Notes under the pieces: model-generated
What the model was told of the DNA's origin: nothing
What the model saw: only the letters and a program-made list of their open reading frames with translations
Databases searched by the model: none
Assembly (NCBI GenBank): GCA_035689165.1
Contig: DASSLZ010000254.1
Coordinates: forward strand, 1-24,606
Origin: DASQJL01 sp035689165
GTDB taxonomy: Bacteria > Eisenbacteria > RBG-16-71-46 > SZUA-252
Direction of reading: 5' to 3'
DNA length: 24,606 nt
Translations under genes and position numbers: made by a program
Part shown: in pieces, positions 12,725 to 20,130 of the stretch
Layout of the letters: every line of letters starts with the position of its first letter
How positions within the stretch are numbered: position 1 is the first letter of the stretch

Positions 12725-14269
12725 CTAATCCATCTGCCCCGTTCGTATCAGGCTCTCACCCGTCATCTCTGCCGGCGCGTCGATGCCCAGCAGGTGCAGC
12801 AGCGTCGGGGCGACGTCGGCCAGGATGCCGTCCCTCAGCGCGTGGCGCGGATCGCCGGCGATGAGCACCGGGACGGGATTCAGGGTGTGCGCGGTATGGG
12901 GGCCGCCCGTTTCGGGGTCGATCATCATCTCGGCGTTGCCGTGGTCCGCCGTGACCAGGGCGAATCCACCGCGCGCGCGGACCGCCTCCAGCACCCGGCC
13001 CAGACCCGTGTCCACCGTCTCCACGGCGCGGACCGCGGCCGGAATGACGCCCGTATGCCCCACCATGTCGGCATTCGCGTAGTTGAGGACGAAGAAGCCG
13101 TAGGTCTCGTCCGAGAGCTTGCGCACCAGGGTATCGGTCACCTCGACCGCGCTCATCTCCGGCTTCAGATCGTAGGTGGCCACCTTGGGTGAGGGGATCA
13201 GGGCGCGGTCCTCCCCTGGGAACGGCTTCTCCTCGCTCCCGTTCAGGAAATAGGTCACGTGCGCGTACTTTTCCGTCTCCGCGATCCGGAGCTGGCGGAT
13301 CCCGGCGGCGCTCACCACCTCGCCCAGGGTCTTCCGGAGCGGCTCATCCTTGAAGAGCACCGGATACGGAAACGTCTCGTCGTACTCAGTCATGCAGACG
13401 TAATGGAGCTGGAGCGGCCACTCCGGCCGCGGGAAGGCGTCGAAGGCGGGATCGCCCAGGGCCCGGGAGATCTCGCGCATGCGGTCCGGACGGAAGTTGA
13501 AGCCGACCACGGCGTCTCCCCGCGCGATGCGCCGCGCGTTTGGATCGCCGACGACCGAGGGCGCCACGAACTCGTCCCCCTCGCCGCGCTCGTACGCGCG
13601 CGCGACCGCCTCCTCGGGGGTCGCCGTCCGCTCCCCGTTCCCCGCCACGAGCGCGCGGTAGGCCCGCTCGATCCGGTCCCACCGCTTGTCGCGATCCATG
13701 GCGTAGTAGCGGCCGGCCACCGTGGCGATCCCGTGCGGGCCGAGCGAGCGGAGAAGCGCCTCGGTCGCTTCGACCGAAGGGAGCGCCGAGCGGGGCGCCG
13801 TATCGCGGCCGTCGAGGAAGGCGTGCACGACGATCCGCGGCACTCGGGCTTCGGCGGCGGCGCGGATCATCGCGTGCAGGTGCCGCTCGTGGCTGTGGAC
13901 GCCGCCCGGAGAAAGGAGCCCGATGAAGTGGAGTGAGCGGTCCCCTTCCCGGGCGTGCGCGAACGCTCCCTGGAGGACGGCGTTCTTCGCGAGCGATCCG
14001 TCCTCCATGGCGCGGTCGATGCGCGTGAGGTCCTGGTAGACGATCCGCCCGGCGCCCAGGTTCAGGTGCCCCACCTCGGAGTTCCCCATCTGTCCCTTCG
14101 GGAGGCCGACGGCTTCGCCGCAGGTGGTGAGCGTGGCGCTGGGGTATTCGGCGAGGAGGCGGTCCATGACCGGAGTGCGCGCCAGGCGCACGGCGTTCCC
14201 CTCGGTCCTGGGGTTCAGTCCCCAGCCGTCGAGCACGATCAGTCCGGTGAGCGGCCGCTTCGTCGCCAT
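12725..14269 (-). CDS. gpmI: 2,3-bisphosphoglycerate-independent phosphoglycerate mutase
   Basis: A 514-residue iPGM, the usual length, interconverting 3- and 2-phosphoglycerate in glycolysis and gluconeogenesis with two Mn ions. The metal ligand Asp14 (VLDGWGLNP) and the phosphorylated Ser64 in MGNSEVGHLNLGAGR are present. FLDGRDTAP, GRYYAMDRDKRW and NFRPDRMREI follow in order, and the second metal set is in NYANADMVGHTG and VTADHGNAE. The ATG at 14269 precedes MATKRPLTGLIVLDGWG; upstream sequence in the same frame belongs to shadows of other genes. The ribosome-binding site is weak. The gene is the last of the operon, 14 nt after the four-helix membrane protein gene, and is followed by a hairpin terminator. 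Confidence 0.97.
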   Translation of the reverse strand: MATKRPLTGLIVLDGWGLNPRTEGNAVRLARTPVMDRLLAEYPSATLTTCGEAVGLPKGQMGNSEVGHLNLGAGRIVYQDLTRIDRAMEDGSLAKNAVLQGAFAHAREGDRSLHFIGLLSPGGVHSHERHLHAMIRAAAEARVPRIVVHAFLDGRDTAPRSALPSVEATEALLRSLGPHGIATVAGRYYAMDRDKRWDRIERAYRALVAGNGERTATPEEAVARAYERGEGDEFVAPSVVGDPNARRIARGDAVVGFNFRPDRMREISRALGDPAFDAFPRPEWPLQLHYVCMTEYDETFPYPVLFKDEPLRKTLGEVVSAAGIRQLRIAETEKYAHVTYFLNGSEEKPFPGEDRALIPSPKVATYDLKPEMSAVEVTDTLVRKLSDETYGFFVLNYANADMVGHTGVIPAAVRAVETVDTGLGRVLEAVRARGGFALVTADHGNAEMMIDPETGGPHTAHTLNPVPVLIAGDPRHALRDGILADVAPTLLHLLGIDAPAEMTGESLIRTGQMD

Positions 14270-14283
14270 GGCCGAACAGCCTA

Positions 14284-14727
14284 TCACATCGTGCGGCGGC
14301 GGCCCCGGGCGAGCGCCAGTGCGGCCACGAGGCAGGCGGCCGAGCCTGCCACGGCCAGCCAGACCGGAGCAATCCACGCGCGCGGCACCAGGAACACGAC
14401 GTCGAAATCGCCGAGCGTACGGGGGAAACCGGTCAGCCATCGGAGGAGCCCGTAGTACGCGATATCCCAGACGCCGAAGATCCAGAGCCCCCGCGCCAGC
14501 GCGATCCTCCACGGCGGTCTCCCCACGAACGCCACGGCCGCGATCATCACGAGGGTCGCGACCTCGCGCCACTGCTCCAGCAGGAGGCCCTCGACCGGGA
14601 TGGCGTGGAACGGCGGCTTCCACCCCTCGGGAAAGTAGAGGCGCTTCAGGGAGACGACGCACGCCGCCTCGACCAGCGCCATCGCGAGCGCGTAGACGGT
14701 GATCGCGGTGAAGCCGGCCCGCCTCAC
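14284..14727 (-). CDS. Four-helix integral membrane protein of unknown function
   Basis: A 147-residue protein with four predicted transmembrane helices, at about residues 5-27, 55-69, 74-94 and 113-138. Between helices 1 and 2 lies a polar loop with FPEGWKPPFHAIPVEG and EQWREVATL, and the third helix carries FGVWDIAYYGLLRW. The aromatic and acidic residues within the membrane part (WDIAYY) suggest a conserved functional core rather than a simple anchor. I do not recognise the family. The GTG start at 14727 overlaps the stop of the upstream lipM-like gene in GTGA, so translation is coupled, and gpmI follows after 14 nt. No function is assigned. Confidence 0.75.
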   Translation of the reverse strand: MRRAGFTAITVYALAMALVEAACVVSLKRLYFPEGWKPPFHAIPVEGLLLEQWREVATLVMIAAVAFVGRPPWRIALARGLWIFGVWDIAYYGLLRWLTGFPRTLGDFDVVFLVPRAWIAPVWLAVAGSAACLVAALALARGRRRTM

Positions 14728-15488
14728 CGCGCCAACCCCGCGGCCAGGTCATCCAGGCTCCCCGACGCGAGCGAAACGCCGAAGCGCGCCGCCAGCGCCT
14801 GGAGGAGGCGGTCCCGGACGGCCCCCTCCTCCGGCGCCCTGCCGAGCGTCTCGCCGATCGAGCGGGCGTGCTCGCGCACCTGCGCCTCGTCCGCCGCGGC
14901 ATCGCGGCGGAACCGCGCCGCGTCCCGGTGCCGTGCCGTGAGCGGGACCGAAGCGTGGCTCAGGGCGGCGCCGTGCGTGAAGCGGGAGGCGATCCCCGCC
15001 GCCTTGAACCCCGCCACCCGCACCTCGCCCGCCGCCGCCCGCGCGAAGCAGAGACGGGCTCCGGGGGCCGCGGCGGGAAGGCGCTCCTCGCCCGGAGCGA
15101 CAACGGCCGCCGGAAGCCCCAGCCCGCGCAGGGCGTCGGCCAGCGACTCGGCGACGAGCCGCGCGAAATCGCGGGGGCGCTCGGCCCAGGGCCCCGGGAT
15201 GCTGGCCGCGACCGCGAAGGTGACCTCTTCGTCGTGGAGCACGGCGTCGCCTCCCGTCGGGCGGCGCACCACGTCCACGCCCGCGGCCGCGATCGCCTCC
15301 GGATTCCACCCCTCGGGATAGGGCTCGGCGCGGCCCAGGCTGAGTGTGGGGCGCGCCCAAGCGTAGGTCCGGGCGGCGAAGCGGGACGGGGCCAGGGCGG
15401 CCCAGCGGAGCATCGATTCGTCCAGGCGCATCTGTTCCAAGCCGGAGAGGACGAGATGCGGGAGGAGGAGCCCGGACGGGCGCGGCAC
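14724..15488 (-). CDS. lipM: LipM-like octanoyltransferase / lipoate-protein ligase family
   Basis: A 254-residue member of the BPL/LplA/LipB fold. The family motif RRxTGG(G)AVxHD appears as RRPTGGDAVLHD (75-86), with the third Gly replaced by Asp. Cys147 in ARLCFARAAAGEV aligns with the catalytic Cys150 of Bacillus LipM, which carries octanoyl from acyl-carrier protein. Lys162 in VAGFKAAG matches the conserved lysine of the GRKIxGS motif. An octanoyltransferase for GcvH-type domains is therefore likelier than an ATP-using lipoate ligase, which would lack this Cys. The GTG start at 15488 has AGGA upstream and lies 7 nt after the preceding gene. GcvP genes are encoded about 7 kb upstream on the same strand, which fits a role in lipoylation of the glycine cleavage H protein. 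Confidence 0.72.
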   Translation of the reverse strand: MPRPSGLLLPHLVLSGLEQMRLDESMLRWAALAPSRFAARTYAWARPTLSLGRAEPYPEGWNPEAIAAAGVDVVRRPTGGDAVLHDEEVTFAVAASIPGPWAERPRDFARLVAESLADALRGLGLPAAVVAPGEERLPAAAPGARLCFARAAAGEVRVAGFKAAGIASRFTHGAALSHASVPLTARHRDAARFRRDAAADEAQVREHARSIGETLGRAPEEGAVRDRLLQALAARFGVSLASGSLDDLAAGLAR

Positions 15489-15495
15489 GGCCGTC

Positions 15496-16143
15496 CTAGA
15501 AGCGGACGACGCCGAGCCAGCTGTCGAGCAGGAACATCACGCGGCCGATGAGGAGCGAGACGCGCGCCATCACGGTGTACCCGTACGAGGCGCCGAAGCT
15601 CACCATCAGGAAGTAGATCCCCACTTTCGCGATGCCGCCGATGGCGCCCTTGTGCTCGGTGGAGAAGAAGAAGAAGACCAGCGTCGCCAAGAGCCCCAGC
15701 ACGAGCAGGATGTTGTTGAACGACGCGTACGCGTTCCCCGCCACCCAGAACGGGAGGATGCTCCCGTTGATCTGCTGTACCAGGTCGCTCTGGGCGAAGC
15801 CGGTGATCCGGAGCGCCGGGTAGACGCCGAGGACCATCGCGATCGGCCAGCGCGACAGCCAGTCGCCGCGCGGGAAGAAGCGCGAGAAGAGGAAGAGCGA
15901 CAGGAGGAGCGGCATCACGAGCAGGAGATGGCGGTCGAACGTGAAGGGAACGCCGAAGAGCGGATCGACCAGGTTCGGCTTGATCGTGCCGTAGTAGGTG
16001 AGCACGACCCAGTAGCCGGCCGAGATCCCCACGAAGAGGTGCTCGCAGAACTTGTAGACCGGGTTGTCCTTGTAGAGGAAGGAGAAGATCCCCAGCGTCA
16101 GAAGCGCCGAGATCCAGACGCCCGGCAGCGTGCTCAGGTGCAT
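15496..16143 (-). CDS. Polytopic membrane protein of the DUF6754 operon
   Basis: A 215-residue protein with about six to seven hydrophobic helices (roughly 8-23, 33-51, 72-89, 99-114, 129-160, 168-190 and 193-210). Distinctive polar segments include YKDNPVYKFCEHLFVG near the N-terminus, between helices 1 and 2. It belongs to no family I can name. The ATG at 16143 has GGAGG about 8 nt upstream and lies 2 nt after the stop of the upstream gene, so the two are tightly coupled. With the two preceding genes it makes a block of three membrane proteins after the DUF6754 gene, probably subunits of one envelope complex (inference from gene order). Confidence 0.82.
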   Translation of the reverse strand: MHLSTLPGVWISALLTLGIFSFLYKDNPVYKFCEHLFVGISAGYWVVLTYYGTIKPNLVDPLFGVPFTFDRHLLLVMPLLLSLFLFSRFFPRGDWLSRWPIAMVLGVYPALRITGFAQSDLVQQINGSILPFWVAGNAYASFNNILLVLGLLATLVFFFFSTEHKGAIGGIAKVGIYFLMVSFGASYGYTVMARVSLLIGRVMFLLDSWLGVVRF

Positions 16144-16145
16144 GC

Positions 16146-16976
16146 CTAGCGCCTCCGTTCCTTGTCCTCGCCCAGGAACGCCAGGTTCCCGAGGAGGATC
16201 ATGAACGCGATGAAGAGATGCGCGAGCGACTGCGCGTCCATGCCGCGCGTCGCAAGCGCGGGCTTCTGGATCAGGACCTCGTACTCTGCGCCGCCCGCCA
16301 TCCCTCCGAGCAGGCCCTTCAGCTGCCCCGCCTGGAGGTAGGGGTAGTACTCGGGCGCGCTCACGGCGGTGACGCCCGCCACCATCGGCAGGTGGTAGCG
16401 CGACACGACCTGCTGCACCCACTCCTTCGTGCCGGGATAGCCCGCGCTGATGTTCACGAGCAGCGGGAAGTTCGCATAGTTCTGGACCCCGCGCATCACG
16501 GGGATCTGGCTCACCGGGATCCCCCGGCGATCCACCGGGAACGTGCGCGGAATGCTGGAGCCCATCTGCGACATGACCAGCTCATTCCCAGCCTTGTAGC
16601 CGAGATTGACGTAATCGACGCCTTCTTTCTTGCCGTACTCGCCTCCGGCGATGCGCAGCACCTGGTCGGTCAGCGGGGGGCCGCCGGGATAGAGCGCGAG
16701 ACCCACGATCTTGATGTTCCGGCGCATCAGGTGCCGCGCCGCGGCCAGGTGCATCGGGTAGTTCTCGGCGACCGTCGAGGGATCGTAGTCGCCGGCGAGG
16801 AGCACCGTGGAGCCCGCCGGCACCTTCTCGATCGCGTCGTAGAAGCCGCGCGCGCGCGCGCTGGGCTGGACGGGGGCGATGTGGATTCCCACCGCCAGCG
16901 GCACGACGACGAGCAGGCCGACCGCGAGGAAGATCCAGCGCCGGTCCAGCTTCCGGAGGGCGGTGAGGCCGCTCAT
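16146..16976 (-). CDS. Membrane-anchored alpha/beta-domain protein of the DUF6754 operon
   Basis: A 276-residue protein with an N-terminal transmembrane helix (about 14-32), a ~215-residue soluble domain and a C-terminal helix (about 250-268) followed by the charged tail GEDKERRR. The soluble part reads as alternating beta strands and helices: STVLLAGDYDPSTVAENYP (56-74) and IKIVGLALYPGGPP (88-101). It ends with PEYYPYLQAGQLKGLLGG (208-225). The N-in/C-in topology places this domain outside the cytoplasm. A GDYDPS-type loop after a first strand suggests a ligand- or metal-binding Rossmann-like fold, but the ligand is unknown. The ATG at 16976 overlaps the previous stop codon (ATGA). The C-terminal EYY...LLG pattern recurs in the DUF6754 protein of the same operon. 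Confidence 0.82.
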   Translation of the reverse strand: MSGLTALRKLDRRWIFLAVGLLVVVPLAVGIHIAPVQPSARARGFYDAIEKVPAGSTVLLAGDYDPSTVAENYPMHLAAARHLMRRNIKIVGLALYPGGPPLTDQVLRIAGGEYGKKEGVDYVNLGYKAGNELVMSQMGSSIPRTFPVDRRGIPVSQIPVMRGVQNYANFPLLVNISAGYPGTKEWVQQVVSRYHLPMVAGVTAVSAPEYYPYLQAGQLKGLLGGMAGGAEYEVLIQKPALATRGMDAQSLAHLFIAFMILLGNLAFLGEDKERRR

Positions 16977-17617
16977 GCGCCGCCTCCGCCGCTGCTCGAT
17001 CCGTACGCGCGCTCCATGCCCAGGATCAGCCGGATGCCGGTCGCCATGACGCCGATCGCCGCTCCGATCAGGATCCCCCGCTTGGCCGCGTTCTGCGGGA
17101 CTTCCATCAGCCAGTCGGCCGCGGCCGGGATGAAGGGATGGATCGCGTTTCCGATGGGCACGCGGCCGATCATGAGGATGAAGGCCGCGATCGCGAGCAG
17201 GAGGGCCTCGAGCGTGCGGATCCGGAACGCCCGGAACGCCGCCGACGCAATGAAGAAGGCGAGCAGCGAGAACATCGTCGCCGACATCGCCGAGTAGAAG
17301 GTGTTGTACATCCAGCTGAAGCCGGAGGTCGGATCGAGGTAGTGCGACCCCTCGGTGAAGCCGACGATCATCATCGCGACCATACCGAGAAGAAGGACGA
17401 TCTTGTAGGGCCAGTCGCGCTCCCGCCCCGACACCTGCTTCAGGTTGATCCGGAGGAGATTGGCCACGCCCAGGACGTAGGTGGCGCCCACGATCACGAT
17501 CACCCACTGCTGGATCTCGTCGTAGAACGTGCGGATGGCGGGATGCGGAACGAAGAAGCCGATCAGGCAGAAGATGCCCGCGAGGAGGGTGATCAGGAAC
17601 GGAACCTGCCGCTTCAC
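16973..17617 (-). CDS. Six-helix membrane protein of the DUF6754 operon
   Basis: A 214-residue integral membrane protein with six predicted helices (about 5-23, 37-53, 71-87, 112-132, 137-152 and 184-203) and a short Gly/Ser-rich tail. The loop EGSHYLDPTSGFSWMYNTFYS between helices 3 and 4 is rich in aromatic and polar residues. The GTG at 17617 has a GAGGGGG stretch just upstream and lies 10 nt after the DUF6754 gene; its TGA overlaps the next ATG. It has no recognisable transporter or enzyme motif. It belongs to the same complex as its neighbours by gene order only. Confidence 0.82.
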   Translation of the reverse strand: MKRQVPFLITLLAGIFCLIGFFVPHPAIRTFYDEIQQWVIVIVGATYVLGVANLLRINLKQVSGRERDWPYKIVLLLGMVAMMIVGFTEGSHYLDPTSGFSWMYNTFYSAMSATMFSLLAFFIASAAFRAFRIRTLEALLLAIAAFILMIGRVPIGNAIHPFIPAAADWLMEVPQNAAKRGILIGAAIGVMATGIRLILGMERAYGSSSGGGGA

Positions 17618-17627
17618 GCGCGCCCCC

Positions 17628-18785
17628 TCATTCCGTTCCGAACCAGAGGCCGAGGGCCGGGTTGCCGAACGTGGCCATGGCGCAGCCGATGATGATCACC
17701 ACGATCAGGACCAGCTTCACGATGTCGGCGGACTTGAGGCTGCCCAACAGCAGCGGCTCGTTCGAGAGGAGCGCGCTCGCCGCGTAGTACTCCTCGCCGA
17801 TCAGGGTGTAGTCGCACGCGACCACGAAGAAGGGCATCTGGTGCACGTTCGCGGTCCCGGCGATCTGGATCGCGCCGATCGCATGTCCCGTCTCCGCGAG
17901 GAGGAGCGATTCGGCGAAGAAGGCCCCGAGGAGGAGGTTCGCGGCCGGTCGCTCGCGCAGCATCATCCCGTTCACCGAGGCGACGTAGGCGAACTGCTCC
18001 GAGGTGACGTAGCGCACCTGATCCGACTGGTAGGCATCGGCGCGACCGACGTCCTGATAGGCGGACTTCACGACCTCATCGGCGACGGTGTAGACGGCCG
18101 GAGCGTTGGTGGGCACCGTGAGCCGCGTCTCGTACTTGGCCGTCGTCCGCGCCACGTTGCGCAAGATAATCAGGCTGGCGATCGTCTGGATGTCGTCGAT
18201 GTCCTGGACGCCGGGGATGTAGAGGACGCCCTTCCCCATCTCCGTCGCGCGGCCGATCGCCTCTTCGATGGCGATGAGCCCGGGGATGGTCCGGAACTTC
18301 CAGCGGACGCCGCGATGCGCCTGGTTGATGAAGTAGAAGAGGACGATGAAGAAGAGGAGCGTGACGACGAGGACGTTCACCTTGGTGCTGTCGATCCACT
18401 CGGGACCGGGCGTGGCCGCCGCGGAAATGTCCGAGTTCAGCGCCGGATTCGGCGGATCGGCGATGAGCCGGTATTCGTAGGTCGTGCCGTCCTGGACGCC
18501 CTGGGCGCCTTCCCCCTCGTCGGTGTGCGTCTTCATCGCGCCGTCCAGCGTGTCCACCGGCGCGAACGTGCCGCCGCGCTCGCGGCGCAGCAGGATCCAG
18601 TGCGCGGGCGCGGGGGTGGGCGAGGTCCAGGTGAGGGTGACGCTCTGGCCGCGGTCGTTGGGCGTGTTGATGGCGTTCAGGGGAAACGCGGCGGCAAAGC
18701 CGGCGAAGACGACGAGGGCAAGGGCGGCCCCCGCGAGCGCCACGGCGGAACGGCCAGCGCGACCGAGGGAGCGGATCAGCGGCAT
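17628..18785 (-). CDS. FN3-like / DUF6754-type envelope protein
   Basis: A 385-residue protein. A signal peptide or N-terminal anchor (about 13-33) precedes an FN3-like beta domain (about 40-125, with VTLTWTSP and TTYEYRLIAD typical of FN3 strands). A transmembrane helix (136-153), an alpha/beta domain (about 165-350) and a final transmembrane helix (355-372) follow. The alpha/beta domain contains IPGLIAIEEAIGRATEMGKG, VLYIPGVQDIDDIQTIASL and GEEYYAASALLSNEPLLLGS. I associate this architecture with the DUF6754 family, whose function is unknown. The FN3 part would be periplasmic and the alpha/beta part cytoplasmic. The ATG at 18785 has a poor ribosome-binding site but lies downstream of a clear promoter (18884-18912). 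It is the first gene of a seven-gene operon ending with gpmI. Confidence 0.82.
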   Translation of the reverse strand: MPLIRSLGRAGRSAVALAGAALALVVFAGFAAAFPLNAINTPNDRGQSVTLTWTSPTPAPAHWILLRRERGGTFAPVDTLDGAMKTHTDEGEGAQGVQDGTTYEYRLIADPPNPALNSDISAAATPGPEWIDSTKVNVLVVTLLFFIVLFYFINQAHRGVRWKFRTIPGLIAIEEAIGRATEMGKGVLYIPGVQDIDDIQTIASLIILRNVARTTAKYETRLTVPTNAPAVYTVADEVVKSAYQDVGRADAYQSDQVRYVTSEQFAYVASVNGMMLRERPAANLLLGAFFAESLLLAETGHAIGAIQIAGTANVHQMPFFVVACDYTLIGEEYYAASALLSNEPLLLGSLKSADIVKLVLIVVIIIGCAMATFGNPALGLWFGTE

Positions 18786-18883
18786 CCCCTGGCGGAGACG
18801 ACCGCCTCCCGGCCTGCGTCACCACGGAAATCCATCACGCGCGCGCGTTCCTCGATGAACATGACCGGCCGGCTGAGGTCTCT

Positions 18884-18912
18884 ACCCTAAGTCGAAGCGG
18901 CCCCGGTGTCAA
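18884..18912 (-). promoter_or_regulatory. Sigma70-type promoter of the DUF6754-gpmI operon
   Basis: On the minus strand, a perfect TTGACA (-35, 18907-18912), a 17-bp spacer and TAGGGT (-10, 18884-18889), which keeps the three most conserved -10 bases (T-12, A-11, T-7). Transcription would start near 18877, leaving a leader of about 92 nt. It lies just after the KOW-protein gene and splits the right half into two transcription units. Confidence 0.68.
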
Positions 18913-18948
18913 GCCGAGAGCCGCGCGGCCGCGCCGGGCGGACCGGGT

Positions 18949-20079
18949 CTAGGACTCGATCATCTCGACGTTGGCGCGCGGCAGCATCGTCCGCGAGCCG
19001 TTCCCGAAGTCCACCTCCAGGACCCGCACCTTGGCCTCGGTCTCGAGCGCCGTGAGCTCCGCCGGAAGCGCCGTCACCTTGCCGAGCCGCCCGAAGTAGG
19101 GCTGCCGGATGACGCGGATCAGGCTGCCGACCTCGAGCCCGCCCTCGTGCGCGCCGTCGCCGGAGCCCGGCTGAGGCGCGGCCGACTCCAGGCGCGGCGC
19201 GATGATCTCGGGGCGCAGCACGCCCGCGCGGATCTGCGTCGCGCCGCTGACCGAGACCTTGCGGCCCTCGCACTGCTTCAGGAGCTCGAACGTCCGGTTC
19301 GCCATCGGAATCTCGCCGAAGCCCTCCGTCACGACCAGCGTGAGCCCCTTCTCTTCGGAGCCGGTGATCGCGACCCCCAGGTCGTAGCCCAGGAACTCGC
19401 GGAGGTCCTGGTCGTCGAAACCGCCGATCACGATCGCCTTGACCCCCATCGCCACGGCGTGCCGGAGCGTCGCCGTCGTCACGTGCGCGCCTCCGACGAC
19501 CACGCACCCGCGGTGCGCCTCGGTGATCGCGGCGCTCTTCAGAGTCTCGCCCGGCGAGCCGGCGACGACGCGCAGCACGCCGCTCGTCTCCCCGCCGATG
19601 CCGAAGATGCCCTGGATGAACGTGCCCCGGGTCTCCACGGTCACGCCCTGGTTGGGATGGACCTCGACGATCGTCCCGTCCACGTAGGCGTCCACCTCGA
19701 CGGGAATCGGAGCCTCGCGCAGCAGCGCCTGCCCCGTGACGGTGGAGACGCTCTCGAGCGTCCCGTCGATGGGAGACGGGACCTTCGAGCGGAAGAGCCC
19801 GAAGAAGGAGCGGCTCTCGGCGAACGGCTCCCCCTTGGCCACCGCGGAGCCGACGGGCTTCACGAGGCATTCCGTCACGTCCTCCGGGAGCACCCCGAGG
19901 ATGTTCGCCGCGTTGACCGTCTGCACGTTGCCGGGGAGCTCGGTGCGGGCGACGACCGTCTCCGCCTTGACCGCGTCGCCGACCTTCACGAGCACCGTTC
20001 CCGCCAGCGGCAGCTTGCGCTCGCGCCGGACCACGGCATAGGCGGTGACCTTGAGGCCGGGAGTATAGGAATGCGCCAC
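18949..20079 (-). CDS. KOW / barrel-sandwich-domain protein next to GlmL-like ATPase
   Basis: A 376-residue soluble protein without signal peptide or membrane helix. Residues 20-150 are beta-rich with repeated motifs (LVKVGDAVKAETVVARTELPG, PSPIDGTLESVS, VDGTIVEVHPNQG) resembling a biotinyl-lipoyl-like or RnfC-type barrel-sandwich hybrid. Residues 185-295 form an alpha/beta domain (GCVVVGGAHVTTATLRHAVAM, then VKAIVIGGFDDQDLREFLG) that I cannot place. Residues 316-376 look like a KOW/SH3-type barrel (VGSLIRVIRQPYFGRLGKVTAL). It lacks the lysine context of a true biotin or lipoyl carrier. The GTG start at 20079 has AGGAG 6 nt upstream. It lies 51 nt after the GlmL-like gene with a small hairpin between. 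Inferred role: adaptor or partner of that ATPase. Confidence 0.78.
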   Translation of the reverse strand: MAHSYTPGLKVTAYAVVRRERKLPLAGTVLVKVGDAVKAETVVARTELPGNVQTVNAANILGVLPEDVTECLVKPVGSAVAKGEPFAESRSFFGLFRSKVPSPIDGTLESVSTVTGQALLREAPIPVEVDAYVDGTIVEVHPNQGVTVETRGTFIQGIFGIGGETSGVLRVVAGSPGETLKSAAITEAHRGCVVVGGAHVTTATLRHAVAMGVKAIVIGGFDDQDLREFLGYDLGVAITGSEEKGLTLVVTEGFGEIPMANRTFELLKQCEGRKVSVSGATQIRAGVLRPEIIAPRLESAAPQPGSGDGAHEGGLEVGSLIRVIRQPYFGRLGKVTALPAELTALETEAKVRVLEVDFGNGSRTMLPRANVEMIES

Positions 20080-20097
20080 GTTGTCTCCTGATGCCGT

Positions 20098-20120
20098 GCC
20101 GAGTCCCTCGGGGGATCGGC
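20098..20120 (-). promoter_or_regulatory. Intercistronic hairpin between glmL-like and KOW genes
   Basis: GCCGA+TCCC pairs with GGGA+TCGGC (9 bp, one bulged C, loop CCGA) in the 51-nt gap, about 10 nt upstream of the AGGAG of the KOW gene. There is no T-run, so it is more likely an mRNA-stability or translation element than a terminator. Confidence 0.4.
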
Positions 20121-20130
20121 TCCGGAAGGT

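Noticed and set aside
12625..12864. Plus-strand ORF with AGGAGG directly upstream of an ATG, in the spacer after gpmI
   Set aside because: The AGGAGG is only 2 nt from the ATG, too close for normal initiation; most of the frame runs antisense through the gpmI terminator and 3' end, and the translation has no recognisable pattern.
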